A stretch of DNA of 64,000 bases from Salinicola acroporae (GCF_003206615.1 NZ_PZJW01000007.1:186001-250000); one strand, 5' to 3'. Positions 43,764 to 52,585 are shown, counted from the first letter of the stretch. Made by a program: numbers and translations. The notes: a model not told the origin generated them from the letters alone.

Positions 43764-44633
43764 ATGTCCGTTACACCATTGAAGCTGCTGAGCGACTGGA
43801 CCTGCCGTCAGGCCCCGGATCAAGCTCGCTGGCTCGTCGGGCAATACGCCTCGCTGGGCCACAGCGGCAACGAGAAGGATCTCCATCTGTTTCTCGGCCT
43901 GGTGCCACGACGCCTCGGCAAGCAGGACCTGATGCTGACTTCACAGGACCTGACGATGGCGAACCAGGCTTATCCGGGCTGGACTCCCGAGGGCTGGAGC
44001 CTCGATGGAGCGGCCCGCATTGCTGCCCTGCTCGCCTTCGAGGGCATCCGCCCGTTTTCGGCCACGTTCCGCGACCTGGTCCGGACCGCCGACGCCCGCG
44101 AGTTGATCACGCTCTATCGGGGACTGGCGCTCTATCCCCGGCCCGAGTCGCTGACAGATGCCGTAGGCGAGGGGCTGCGCTCCAACATGCGCGCGGTATT
44201 CGAATCCATCGTGCATGGCAACCCCTATCCGCGCGACCACTTCGACGAGCATCGCTGGAATCACATGGTGCTCAAGGCGCTGTTCGTCGGTAGCCGACTC
44301 TCCCCCATCGTCGGCCTGGACGCCCGGGTCAACGCAGAGCTGGCCGCGATCCTGCTCGACTACGCCCGGGAACGATGGGCAGCCGGACGCGAGGTGAGCC
44401 CGGAGCTGTGGCGCTGTGTCGGGCCTTTCGCCGAACGCGTTTCGGCCTACGATGCCCTGCAACGGGCCTTGGCGGGTGCGCCGGAAGAGCGGAGTGCGGC
44501 GGTACTGGCACTGCTCGCGGCCGACACCCCTCGCGCCCGGGACCTGCTTCAGACGGTGCCGGATATCACCGCACTGGTCGCGGACGGTCGTCTCGACTGG
44601 AACCACCTCACCCTGAAAAAAGAGGCCGCCTGA
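43764..44633 (+). CDS. eboA: EboA-domain protein
   Basis: A 289-aa all-alpha, soluble protein that matches EboA in size and by segments GHSGNEKDLHLFLGLVPRRL, WSLDGAARIAALLAF and FDEHRWNHMVLKALFVGSRL. No catalytic motif is visible, and the biochemical role of EboA is unknown even in cyanobacteria. ATG 43764 with CGGAAA upstream was chosen over a GTG at 43731. eboB follows after a single base, so the two are cotranscribed and coupled. Confidence 0.92.
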   Translation: MSVTPLKLLSDWTCRQAPDQARWLVGQYASLGHSGNEKDLHLFLGLVPRRLGKQDLMLTSQDLTMANQAYPGWTPEGWSLDGAARIAALLAFEGIRPFSATFRDLVRTADARELITLYRGLALYPRPESLTDAVGEGLRSNMRAVFESIVHGNPYPRDHFDEHRWNHMVLKALFVGSRLSPIVGLDARVNAELAAILLDYARERWAAGREVSPELWRCVGPFAERVSAYDALQRALAGAPEERSAAVLALLAADTPRARDLLQTVPDITALVADGRLDWNHLTLKKEAA

Positions 44634-44634
44634 G

Positions 44635-45555
44635 ATGTTCATCGACCCCCATGCCCACATGGTGTCTCGCACCACCGACGACTACGAGGCCATGGCCGCC
44701 GCCGGCATCGTGGCCCTGGTCGAACCGGCGTTCTGGGTCGGCCAGCCCCGGACCTTCGTCGGTACCTACGTCGACTACCTCTCCTCCCTGGTAGGCTGGG
44801 AGCGTTTTCGCGCCGGCCAGTTCGGCATCCGTCACTACTGCACCATCGGCCTCAACTCGAAGGAGGCCAACAACGAGGCGCTGGCGGAGGGTGTGATGGA
44901 GTGGCTGCCACGGTTCGCCCTCAAGGAGGGCGTCGTCGCGATCGGCGAAATCGGCTATGACGAGCAGACCCCACTCGAGGACAAGTACTTTCGCGCCCAA
45001 CTGGCACTGGCCAAGCAGCTCGAACTGCCGGTGATGGTGCACACGCCGCACCGCGACAAGAAACGCGGCACCTCGCGCTCGATGGACGTCTGCGAGGAGA
45101 TGGGGCTCGATCCCTCGTGGGTGGTCATCGACCACAACAACGAGGAGACCGTACGTGAGACGCTCGATCGCGGCTACTGGGCCGGTTTCTCGATCTACCC
45201 GTCGACCAAGATGGGCAACGCGCGGATGGTCGAGCTGCTCAAACAGTATGGCGGTGACCGGATCATCGTCGACAGCGCCTGCGACTGGGGGATTTCGGAC
45301 TGTCTTGGCGTCCCCAAGACGGCGCGACTGGCACTCGAGTCCGGCATTGACGAGACCGTGGTACGCCAGGTTACCTACGCCAACGCCCTCGCCGTCTACG
45401 GCAAGAGCGGCCAGATGCACGCCGCCGACTGGCTCGACCCCGCGCCTATCGATCAGCGCACGCTATTCGAGGGCAATTCGATCCTGCGAGGCGGTCGCGA
45501 TCCACGGGTCGAGGTAACGGCTGATCGTCGCCGCGACCGGCTACTGATCGAATAG
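44635..45555 (+). CDS. eboB: EboB: TatD-family metal-dependent hydrolase
   Basis: A 306-aa amidohydrolase-fold protein of the TatD family, larger than housekeeping TatD. The metal ligands are all visible: HXH in DPHAHM, Glu in IGEIGYDEQ, His in MVHTPHRD, His in VVIDHNNEE and Asp in IIVDSACDWG. TatD relatives have nuclease or phosphoesterase activity; in the ebo system the substrate is unknown. The ATG begins one base after the eboA stop. This gene closes the cluster. Confidence 0.93.
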   Translation: MFIDPHAHMVSRTTDDYEAMAAAGIVALVEPAFWVGQPRTFVGTYVDYLSSLVGWERFRAGQFGIRHYCTIGLNSKEANNEALAEGVMEWLPRFALKEGVVAIGEIGYDEQTPLEDKYFRAQLALAKQLELPVMVHTPHRDKKRGTSRSMDVCEEMGLDPSWVVIDHNNEETVRETLDRGYWAGFSIYPSTKMGNARMVELLKQYGGDRIIVDSACDWGISDCLGVPKTARLALESGIDETVVRQVTYANALAVYGKSGQMHAADWLDPAPIDQRTLFEGNSILRGGRDPRVEVTADRRRDRLLIE

Positions 45556-45660
45556 CGCCACCGACCCTCCTTTTCTGCGGTGCCTCCGTTCAGGCTGGCA
45601 CCCGGAGCCTCTCGACGGCAAAATGCGGTCAACCACCGATGCGCCGCCGAGAGGAACTTC

Positions 45661-46038
45661 ATGGCTTCACCGATCGACAATACCGTCATCGAATCGGACA
45701 CCGACGCCAGGCGTCCCGACACTACCCTTGCCATGATCGTCTACGCCCTGCTGCTGGGCGTCTTCGTGACCGGCATCACCCCGGTAATCGGCGTGATCAT
45801 CGCCTATGTCTATCGCGGCAATGGCCCGCGCTGGCTGGACGAGCACTATCGCTACCATATCCGTACCTTCTGGATCGGGCTGCTCTACGCCTGTATCAGT
45901 TGGGTACTCGCCTTCGTGCTGATCGGATTCGTGTTGATGGCGCTGCAAGCGGTGTGGCTGATCGTGCGATGCGTCATCGGCTTCAAGGCGTTGCAGGAAC
46001 GGCGTGCGCCGGACAAGGTCGATAGCTGGCTGTGGTGA
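45661..46038 (+). CDS. DUF4870-like small membrane protein
   Basis: A 125-aa protein with three likely helices (MIVYALLLGVFVTGITPVIG, WIGLLYACISWVLAFVLIGF, LMALQAVWLIVRCVIGF). It keeps the conserved amphipathic stretch WLDEHYRYHIRTFW that is typical of the DUF4870/COG3671 membrane family. GAGAGGAA precedes ATG 45661. The function is unknown. It is the first of two genes leading to the lipid A acyltransferase paralog, from which it is separated by 100 bp. Confidence 0.85.
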   Translation: MASPIDNTVIESDTDARRPDTTLAMIVYALLLGVFVTGITPVIGVIIAYVYRGNGPRWLDEHYRYHIRTFWIGLLYACISWVLAFVLIGFVLMALQAVWLIVRCVIGFKALQERRAPDKVDSWLW

Positions 46039-46138
46039 TGTCGAGAGTCAGCTCCCGGTCACGACGCTGCCACCCACCGTGCCGGGATGCCAAACCGAGA
46101 CATCCGACAATGACGTGCATCGAGAAAAAGAGAGACGA

Positions 46139-47062
46139 ATGATCGAAGGTCTTCAAGCTCGCGCCATCCACCTGCTCTGGCGCCTGCTGTCACACTGCCG
46201 GCTGAAGACGATGTGGTCGCTCGCGGGGGTCGCCGCCCGCGTGCTGTATGCCGTTTCCCGGCGGGAGCGCCATGTCAGCCGACGCAATCTGGAAGTCGCC
46301 TATCCTGGCGACAATGGCGAGCAGCGTCGCAGCCGGATCCAGGCCAGCCTGCGTCACTCCGCGGCGACCATGCTGGAGCTCGGATTCGCCTGGATCGCCG
46401 CCCCCAGACGCGTCGACGCCTCGATCGTCGAGGTCCACGGCCGAGAGCTGCTGGACGAGGCGCGCGCCGAAGACCGGGGCGTGATCGTGTTGGCGCCCCA
46501 CTTCGGCAATTGGGAGGTGCTCAACTTCTGGCTGTCTAGCCACTTTCCGTTCACCGCGATGTATGAGCCGCCCAAGATGGCCGACCTTGATCCGGTCATC
46601 CGTCACGGCCGCGAGCGAATGGGGGCAGAGCTGGTACCGACCAACCCGCGCGGCGTCGCGGCCCTGCTCAAGGCACTGAAACGCGCCGAAGCCGTCGGGA
46701 TCCTGCCCGATCAGGAGCCCGACTGGGGCAGTGGCGTGTTCGCCGATTTCTTTGGTCGCCCCGCCTACACCGCCACACTGCTGCCGAAGCTGGTGGCGCG
46801 GACCCAGGCCCGCGTCGTCACCGGCGTGGCCAGGCGCCTGCCCGAGGGCCGCGGCTTCGCGATCCACTTCCTGGCCGCCGACGAACGTGTCTATGACACG
46901 GATGAAAAGGTGTCGGCGCTCGGCGTCAACGCCTGCGTCGAGTCAGCGATCGCGCTCGATCCGGTGCAGTACCAGTGGGAGTACAAACGCTGGAAGAAAA
47001 CCGAGCAGGAGCAACAGCTCGTGCCCGGCTATCGGAAGCACAGGCTCTACAGCAAACGCTGA
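46139..47062 (+). CDS. LpxL-like lysophospholipid/lipid A acyltransferase (paralog)
   Basis: A 307-aa acyltransferase of the HtrB/LpxL superfamily. The catalytic motif is H-X4-E in LAPHFGNWEVLNFWLS, followed by FTAMYEPPKMADLDPVI and GILPDQEPDWGSGVFADFFG, both typical. The N-terminal helix precedes AGVAARVLYAVSRRERHVSR. It differs strongly from the paralog at 15133-16047, which uses H-X4-D. A role as LpxL, LpxM or an ornithine/other lipid acyltransferase cannot be decided. ATG 46139 gives the family length. It converges on the pirin gene with 21 bp between stops. Confidence 0.9.
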   Translation: MIEGLQARAIHLLWRLLSHCRLKTMWSLAGVAARVLYAVSRRERHVSRRNLEVAYPGDNGEQRRSRIQASLRHSAATMLELGFAWIAAPRRVDASIVEVHGRELLDEARAEDRGVIVLAPHFGNWEVLNFWLSSHFPFTAMYEPPKMADLDPVIRHGRERMGAELVPTNPRGVAALLKALKRAEAVGILPDQEPDWGSGVFADFFGRPAYTATLLPKLVARTQARVVTGVARRLPEGRGFAIHFLAADERVYDTDEKVSALGVNACVESAIALDPVQYQWEYKRWKKTEQEQQLVPGYRKHRLYSKR

Positions 47063-47083
47063 GCGTCGGCGCGAGCCACTGCG

Positions 47084-47968
47084 CTACTGGGCCAGTCCGC
47101 CGAAGCGCCCGGCCTGGTAGTCATCGATGGCCGCGACGATCTCCTCCCGGGTGTTCATCACGAACGGGCCATGGGAGACGACCGGCTCATCGATCACTGG
47201 CGCATGGCCGAAGATCAGCCGCGCCCCGGTGGTTACCGTCAACTCGACGCTATCGCCCTGCGTCTCCAGTTCGATCAGGTGCTGCGGCTTGACCGTGTCG
47301 CCACCGACGCGGATCTCGCCGTCGATCAGGTAGAGAAAGACCTGCCGCCCAGCCGGGGCCGACAGCGTATGCGAAGCGCCTGCCGTCAGCGTCAGCGTCG
47401 ACATGAAGACATCGGTCAGGCTCTCGACGGGCCCGCGCTGACCCTCGAACTCACCGGCTATCAGGTTCAGCTCACCGCCACCGGCCAGAACGATCGTCGG
47501 AATCGACCCTCGCTGCAGCCCGGTATAACTCGGCTCGCTCATCTTCAGATGAGCCGGCAGGTTGATCCACAGCTGCAGAATCTCCAGCGGCCCACCCTCG
47601 CGCAGGAACTCGGGCGGGGAGATCTCGGCGTGGACGATACCGCTGCCGGCGGTCATCCACTGCACGCCGCCGGCGTGGATCACGCTCTGATGATCGGCGC
47701 TGTCGGCGTGGGCCAGCGAGCCCTCGAGGATGAAGGTCACCGTCTCGAAGCCGCGATGCGGATGCGGGCCGAACGGCAGGCCCCGGTTGTTGGCCGGATA
47801 GACCTGCGGGCCGTGATGATTGAGAAACAGGAAGGGATCGAGCTGCGACAGGCGCGGCCCCGGCAGCGGCCGGCGAGTGGTCAGATCGCCGATATCGTCG
47901 CGGATGGCCGGGTGCTGGGCAACGACACGGCGGGGTCTGGCGGTGGAAGCAGGGTCAAGCACGGACAT
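47084..47968 (-). CDS. Pirin-family protein (quercetinase-like)
   Basis: A 294-aa bicupin. The metal ligands of the N-terminal cupin are FGPHPHRGFETVTFILEG (two His) and AGSGIVHAEISP (His and Glu). The C-terminal half is GRQVFLYLIDGEI and the FGHAPVIDEPVVSHGPFVMN typical of pirins. Some pirins are quercetin dioxygenases or redox-sensing cofactors. ATG 47968 with GAGGAG upstream was preferred to a GTG at 47995. It lies next to, but separate from, the amidohydrolase-SDR unit (103-bp gap). Confidence 0.93.
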   Translation of the reverse strand: MSVLDPASTARPRRVVAQHPAIRDDIGDLTTRRPLPGPRLSQLDPFLFLNHHGPQVYPANNRGLPFGPHPHRGFETVTFILEGSLAHADSADHQSVIHAGGVQWMTAGSGIVHAEISPPEFLREGGPLEILQLWINLPAHLKMSEPSYTGLQRGSIPTIVLAGGGELNLIAGEFEGQRGPVESLTDVFMSTLTLTAGASHTLSAPAGRQVFLYLIDGEIRVGGDTVKPQHLIELETQGDSVELTVTTGARLIFGHAPVIDEPVVSHGPFVMNTREEIVAAIDDYQAGRFGGLAQ

Positions 47969-48071
47969 GGACGACTCCTCGGTATCAGTACCCACAGCTT
48001 AGGGGGACCGGCGCCCGATGATCAGCGAATTCTTTCCCCGCGTTCGTTTCACGAAGTCGTCGGGACCGGGC

Positions 48072-49058
48072 TCAGGACACGCCCGCTCCCCGGGTGAGAC
48101 GTTGCCAGTTGCCATGGGCTAAAGCCGCCTTGGCACTCCCCTCCAGATCGCACCGCTCGAGGAAAGCCCGCGCATCGCCGCCCGCTCGATATTGATAAGG
48201 AAAGTCCGTGGAGAACAGCAGTCGTTCATGACCGACCACCGCCGCCGCCCGAGCCAGATAGTGTGGCAGGAACATGCCGCTGGCGGTGACGTAGAGATTG
48301 GCACGACAGTAGTCGGCAATGGGTCGGGAGAGCGACGCCACACGATCCATGGCGGCGAGTCGCTCGATATAGAACAGGACCATCTCACCCCAGTGGCCCA
48401 GAATCACCTGCAATCGCGGCAAACGGTCGAACGCTCCCGCCAGTACCAGCCGTAGAAACTGAAGACCGGCGTCATAATGCCAACCGAGGCCATAGGTCGC
48501 CAAAGCCGTATCGAGCGCCGGCGATATCCCATCGTAGTAGGCTTGCCTCACCGCCGGCGGCGGCACACGCGGGTGGAGCAGCACCGGCACGGCCAGACGT
48601 TCCGCCTGGGCGAGGATGGGCATCAGGGCGGGATCGTCCAGATGCCGCGAACCGACCCGTCCACACAGCATCGTACCCTTGAAGCCGAGCTCGCCGATGC
48701 AGCGCTCAAGCTCCAGCGCCGCCGCCTCGGGCTGCGAGACCGGTAGCGTCGCCAGTGCTTGAAAACGCTGCGGATGCCGGGCGACCACCGCCGCCAGTGT
48801 GTCATTGGTGCGCCTGGCGATGTCGACACTCTCTACACCCCGGTCATGCAGTGCCGGCGTGGTCAGCGACAGGACCTGCACGTCCAACCCCGATTCATCC
48901 ATCAGCGCCAGACGCTCATCGGCAAGATTCATCAACCGTCCGTGGCACGCCCCGGCATGCAGTGCCACGCTCGGGTCCGTCCGATCCAGGCCCAGCGAGC
49001 GCCAGGCGCGATCGATCTCCGAGGTCAGGAAGTGCTCTTCGATCCCGATCAGATGCAT
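48072..49058 (-). CDS. Amidohydrolase-2 (ACMSD / resorcylate decarboxylase-like) protein
   Basis: A 328-aa TIM-barrel amidohydrolase of the decarboxylase group. The metal-binding E-X-H appears at the N-terminus (IGIEEHFLT), with HPRVPPPAVRQ, the conserved ILGHWGEMVLFYIERL, and the terminal Asp in FSTDFPYQY. Relatives decarboxylate aromatic acids (gamma-resorcylate, salicylate) or hydrolyse lactones. It is cotranscribed with the SDR gene 10 bp upstream. LysR regulators lie on the other side. An aromatic substrate is inferred from family only. Confidence 0.9.
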   Translation of the reverse strand: MHLIGIEEHFLTSEIDRAWRSLGLDRTDPSVALHAGACHGRLMNLADERLALMDESGLDVQVLSLTTPALHDRGVESVDIARRTNDTLAAVVARHPQRFQALATLPVSQPEAAALELERCIGELGFKGTMLCGRVGSRHLDDPALMPILAQAERLAVPVLLHPRVPPPAVRQAYYDGISPALDTALATYGLGWHYDAGLQFLRLVLAGAFDRLPRLQVILGHWGEMVLFYIERLAAMDRVASLSRPIADYCRANLYVTASGMFLPHYLARAAAVVGHERLLFSTDFPYQYRAGGDARAFLERCDLEGSAKAALAHGNWQRLTRGAGVS

Positions 49059-49068
49059 GACGACAACC

Positions 49069-49797
49069 TCACCACGGCACGATCTTGCCGAAGCGGTCGA
49101 GATACTCGATGCCCGGCCGGCTTCTCTTCTCCAGCAGGACATCGACGATCGCTGGCACCGACTCTTCCATCGTATAGGGCGCGTCATCTCCCCCCAGGTC
49201 GGTACGAATCCAGCCCGGCGCCATCACCAGCACTGCCCGCCCGGTAGCGGCGTGGCGCGCCGCAAAGCTGCGCATGAACATGTTGAGCGCTGCCTTGCTG
49301 CCCCGGTAGAGCTCGCGCATGCCGTTCTCGTTGTTGGCGATGCTGCCCTGCCCGGAAGACATCACACCGATCAGCCCCGCCGCGGGTACCAGATGCTCGA
49401 ACTTCTCGAGCACGCGCATCGGACTGAGCGCGTTGGTGATCATGATCCCGGTGAACTCTTCGGTGGAGATAGTGCCGATGGCCTGATCGGGTTCCCGGTT
49501 GGTGGTCCCGGCATTGACGAAAAGCAGATCGATCGATCGCCCCTCCAGGCGTTGGTACAGCGCATCGATCTGATCCGGATCCGTAACGTCGAGCGTCTCG
49601 ATCTCGACCCGGCCGGGGTGGCCGTCCGCCAGCGTGTGCAACGGCGTCTGCTCGGCACCCGCGCGAACCGTGCCGATGACATTCCAGCCGGTCTCCGGCG
49701 TTTCGCCCCGCGTCAACAGCTCCGCGGCGATGGCATGGCCAAGACCACGCGAGGCGCCCACGATCAGCGCGGTCAGACAATTGGCAGATGTCGTCAT
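49069..49797 (-). CDS. Short-chain dehydrogenase/reductase
   Basis: A 242-aa classical SDR with a Rossmann fold. The dinucleotide motif is IVGASRGLGHAIA, the NAG motif is VNAGTTN, the catalytic Ser is in VMSSGQGS and the active-site pair is in YRGSKAALNMF (Tyr-X3-Lys). MAPGWIRTDLGG is typical. The partner coenzyme cannot be named. ATG 49797 with GAGG upstream is the best start. It is followed by the amidohydrolase and is divergent from the LysR gene at 49933. Confidence 0.92.
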   Translation of the reverse strand: MTTSANCLTALIVGASRGLGHAIAAELLTRGETPETGWNVIGTVRAGAEQTPLHTLADGHPGRVEIETLDVTDPDQIDALYQRLEGRSIDLLFVNAGTTNREPDQAIGTISTEEFTGIMITNALSPMRVLEKFEHLVPAAGLIGVMSSGQGSIANNENGMRELYRGSKAALNMFMRSFAARHAATGRAVLVMAPGWIRTDLGGDDAPYTMEESVPAIVDVLLEKRSRPGIEYLDRFGKIVPW

Positions 49798-49872
49798 GGG
49801 AAGTGACCTCATGGATGATGGGTTCATCTCAAAGGATGGAGGTCAGCATGACAATGCACCAGACGCACAGAA

Positions 49873-49889
49873 TGCACATAATTATTGCA
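49873..49889. promoter_or_regulatory. TGCA-N9-TGCA dyad upstream of the LysR/SDR pair
   Basis: Two TGCA half-sites flank ATAATTAT at the AT-rich centre of the 135-base divergent region between the SDR gene and the LysR gene. The neighbouring words AATGCACC and TTGCACC repeat the motif. It is a candidate LysR site, though TGCA is common. Confidence 0.35.
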
Positions 49890-49932
49890 CCAAACGCTAG
49901 TCCATAAGCAGGATCTCGGTTACCGTGAGTCG

Positions 49933-50853
49933 ATGAACGATATCGATCTGAACCTTCTCATCGCGCTGGATGTGCTGCTGGAAGAGAGCAGCGTGACAGC
50001 GGCCGCGAAGCGGTTGAATCTGAGCGCGTCGGCGATGAGCCGCACGCTCAAGCGTCTGCGCGAGGCGACGGGAGACCCGCTGCTGGTACGGGCGGGACGC
50101 GGGCTGGTACCTACCCCCCACGCGTCCTCACTGCGCGATCGCGTTCATGAACTGGCTCGGGAGTCGCGTTCGGTCCTGCGACCACGCCCACACGACCTCG
50201 ATCTCTCGACACTGGAACGGACGTTCACCCTGCGTACCAACGCGTCGTTCGTCGAACGGTTTTCGGTGCCGCTGGTGAATGCCATTGCGGAAGCCGCGCC
50301 GAGGGTGTGCCTGCGCTTCGTGCCCAAGCCGACCAAGGCGATAGCCCCCCTGCGCGAAGGCCAGCTCGACCTCGAGATCGGGGTCATCGAGACCACCGCG
50401 CCGGAGTTGCTGACGCGGGGGCTATTTCAAGACCGCTTCGTCGGCGTCGCGGGTCAGGGGCACCCGTTGCTCGCCGGTGCCATCACGCCGGAGCGCGTTG
50501 CCGCGTGCCGGCACGTGATGGCGTCTCCCAGCGGCGAATTCACCGGACCGATGGAAAAGGCGTTGAACGCACTCGGCCTCGACCGGGAATTCAGCGTCAT
50601 CGTGCCGGGCTTCTCGGATGCCCTGCGGATCGCTCGCCACACCGATCGAATCACGCTGGTACCGCACTCCTGCCTGATGCCGGGGCGCCTGCATGAAGAT
50701 CAGGAGCCCCTGGTGGCGTTCGAACTCCCCGCGCCGACCGACCCGTTCACGATCTCGGCGCTGTGGCATCCTCGGCTGGGTACCGACCCGGCTCATCGCT
50801 GGTTCCGGGAGCTGGTGATATCGACCTGCCGCGCGGCCTATCGGGAGACTTGA
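49933..50853 (+). CDS. LysR-family transcriptional regulator
   Basis: A 306-aa LysR protein. The HTH is DIDLNLLIALDVLLEESSVT and AAAKRLNLSASAMSRTLKRL. The effector half contains LEIGVIETTAPELLTRGLFQ. It belongs to the NodD-like or aromatics subgroup with an extended C-terminus. ATG 49933 fits; a start at 49885 would add 16 unconserved residues. Divergence from the SDR-amidohydrolase pair suggests it controls them. It converges on the next LysR gene with 14 bp between stops. Confidence 0.92.
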   Translation: MNDIDLNLLIALDVLLEESSVTAAAKRLNLSASAMSRTLKRLREATGDPLLVRAGRGLVPTPHASSLRDRVHELARESRSVLRPRPHDLDLSTLERTFTLRTNASFVERFSVPLVNAIAEAAPRVCLRFVPKPTKAIAPLREGQLDLEIGVIETTAPELLTRGLFQDRFVGVAGQGHPLLAGAITPERVAACRHVMASPSGEFTGPMEKALNALGLDREFSVIVPGFSDALRIARHTDRITLVPHSCLMPGRLHEDQEPLVAFELPAPTDPFTISALWHPRLGTDPAHRWFRELVISTCRAAYRET

Positions 50854-50867
50854 GCGCCCGGCATCGA

Positions 50868-51746
50868 TCACCCGATCTCCTCGAGGCCGGCTGTCGTCAA
50901 GGCTGCCTCGATCAACGCCACCAGCGGTGACTGGGTCGGCGAGAGGCGCGAGACCATCACCAGCTCGCGGTGAAACGTCTGTTCCCCCAACGCCACGATC
51001 CTTACCGGCGGCGGTTGCCGATGTCGCCAAAGCCCGGTCAGCGGAATCAGCGCCACGCCCAGGCCGAATTCGACCATTCTGGCAATCGCGTCGATCTCGT
51101 CGAGCTCCAGCCGAATCGCCGGGCGCAGTCGTCGCCGCTCGAGGAAGCGGACCACCTGGCGACCGCCGAAGGAGCCCCGGTCGTAGAGCACCAACGGATG
51201 GGTCTCGAGCAGTGCTTCGATGCTCTCACCATCGCTATCGGCCGGCGCTATCATCACGAAGGGCTCGCGGGCGATCACGCGAGCGTGGAGATCGCCGGGT
51301 AGCGCAAAGGGTGGCTGGACGATCATAGCCATGTCCAGATCGCCCTTGTCGACCTGGTCGAGCAGCGTCAGCGACACACCGGGCACGATCCGGGTCATGA
51401 CCCCGGGTGCCGACATCCCCAACGCTCGCAGCACGTCTGGCAGCAGCCCGCTCTGGACGCTGGCGATGGCGCCAAGATGCCACTCGCCGGTCAGGTCATC
51501 GGTATCGGCATTGCGAATGCGATCGGCCAGGGCCAGCATCTCCTCGGCCCGGGGCAGCAGTCGGCGGCCGGCCGCGTTGAGCCTGACGGCGCGCCCGGTA
51601 CGCTCGAACAGCGGCTCGCCAAGGTCGGCCTCGAGATTTCGAATCTGGGTGCTGATGGCGGATTGGGTCAACCCCACCGCGCCACCGGCGGCGGAGAAGG
51701 TACCGTGGCGCACCACGGCAAGAAAGGTCCTGAGCTCTCTGAGCAT
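50868..51746 (-). CDS. LysR-family transcriptional regulator
   Basis: A 292-aa LysR regulator with [43 protein letters not shown] and [20 protein letters not shown]. The sensor domain reads [18 protein letters not shown] onward. ATG 51746 is the first ATG; a GTG at 51761 is possible. It is divergent from the VOC gene, with an inverted repeat in the gap. The target is therefore probably the VOC gene. Confidence 0.92.
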   Translation of the reverse strand: MLRELRTFLAVVRHGTFSAAGGAVGLTQSAISTQIRNLEADLGEPLFERTGRAVRLNAAGRRLLPRAEEMLALADRIRNADTDDLTGEWHLGAIASVQSGLLPDVLRALGMSAPGVMTRIVPGVSLTLLDQVDKGDLDMAMIVQPPFALPGDLHARVIAREPFVMIAPADSDGESIEALLETHPLVLYDRGSFGGRQVVRFLERRRLRPAIRLELDEIDAIARMVEFGLGVALIPLTGLWRHRQPPPVRIVALGEQTFHRELVMVSRLSPTQSPLVALIEAALTTAGLEEIG

Positions 51747-51771
51747 GGAATCGACGACCACCAGAATTCAA

Positions 51772-51818
51772 TAAATTTGATATCAGACACCAATATTATG
51801 CGCTTTCCATCAAATTTA
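51772..51818. promoter_or_regulatory. Inverted repeat between LysR and VOC genes
   Basis: TAAATTTGAT (51772-51781) and ATCAAATTTA (51809-51818) are perfect inverted copies 27 bases apart in a strikingly AT-rich region (51760-51840). They may be two half-sites for the LysR regulator, one near its own promoter and one near the VOC promoter. Confidence 0.5.
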
Positions 51819-51880
51819 ATCGCGTTCAAAATGCCTTCACACCAATAACGCCCAGGCCAACGACCTTCAGGAGAACTCCC

Positions 51881-52306
51881 ATGGCACTATCCCCTTTTCA
51901 TCTCGCGATACCGGTTCACGATCTGCCCGCCGCACGCAAGTTCTACGGCGAGACCTTCGGCCTGAGTGAGGGTCGTTCCAGCGAGCAGTGGGTCGATTTC
52001 GACTTCTACGGCCACCAGTTGGTGATTCACGAGCACCCGCCGACGCCGTCCCAGGAATCCGCGCACACCAACGCCGTCGACGGCCACGACGTTCCGGTCC
52101 CCCACTTCGGCATCGTGCTGAGCTGGCCGGAGTGGGAAGCGCTGGCCGAGCGTCTGAAAGGCTTCGGCACCCAGTTCGTGATCGAACCCTACGTGCGCTT
52201 CAAGGGTCAGCCCGGCGAGCAGGCCACCATGTTCCTGCTCGATCCGTGCGGCAATGCGCTGGAGTTCAAGGCATTCAAGGATATGGGTCAGCTGTTCGCC
52301 AAGTAA
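51881..52306 (+). CDS. VOC-superfamily protein (COG3565 dioxygenase-like)
   Basis: A 141-aa single-unit VOC protein. [20 protein letters not shown] opens the first beta-alpha-beta unit, [18 protein letters not shown] the second, and [16 protein letters not shown] ends with the metal-binding Glu. The His in FHLAIPV and in PHFGIV complete the usual 2-His-1-Glu site. The substrate is unknown; COG3565 members are predicted extradiol-type. An intrinsic terminator follows. Confidence 0.92.
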   Translation: MALSPFHLAIPVHDLPAARKFYGETFGLSEGRSSEQWVDFDFYGHQLVIHEHPPTPSQESAHTNAVDGHDVPVPHFGIVLSWPEWEALAERLKGFGTQFVIEPYVRFKGQPGEQATMFLLDPCGNALEFKAFKDMGQLFAK

Positions 52307-52342
52307 TACCCTCTCTCTCGCGTCCCTCGACGTCTTGTGATT

Positions 52343-52370
52343 GCCGCCGATTTCGATCGGCGGCTTTTTT
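52343..52370 (+). terminator. Intrinsic terminator after the VOC gene
   Basis: GCCGCCGAT (52343-52351), tetraloop TTCG, ATCGGCGGC (52356-52364), then six T at 52365-52370. A textbook Rho-independent terminator. Confidence 0.95.
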
Positions 52371-52418
52371 GTGTCGATGGCGATGAGGATCCGGTGAGGA
52401 GTTGCTCACCACGCTTTC

Positions 52419-52503
52419 CCGCGAAGCGTCATAACGAGCCAAGCCCTTGGAACCATCAAGCCCCGGGGTTTGCGCCTGGCCTCACGCAAGACCGGCTCCG
52501 TCG
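52419..52503. repeat. Dispersed element II, copy 3 (inverted, core only)
   Basis: Read on the minus strand, this segment matches the cores of the copies at 28590-28673 and 38171-38256: CGACGGAGCC, GTGAGGCCAGGC, GGCTTGGCTCGT, then GACGCTTCGCGG. Terminal inverted repeats were not found. It lies between the VOC terminator and the YnfM-like gene; nothing else was recognised in 52371-52585. Confidence 0.75.
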
Positions 52504-52585
52504 TGGCGGTGGGAATCGTGTGCGCAGGCCCGAGGAGTGGGTTGGTAAGAGACATCGACGAGCGAAGGCAGTTGGCCTACAAAAC

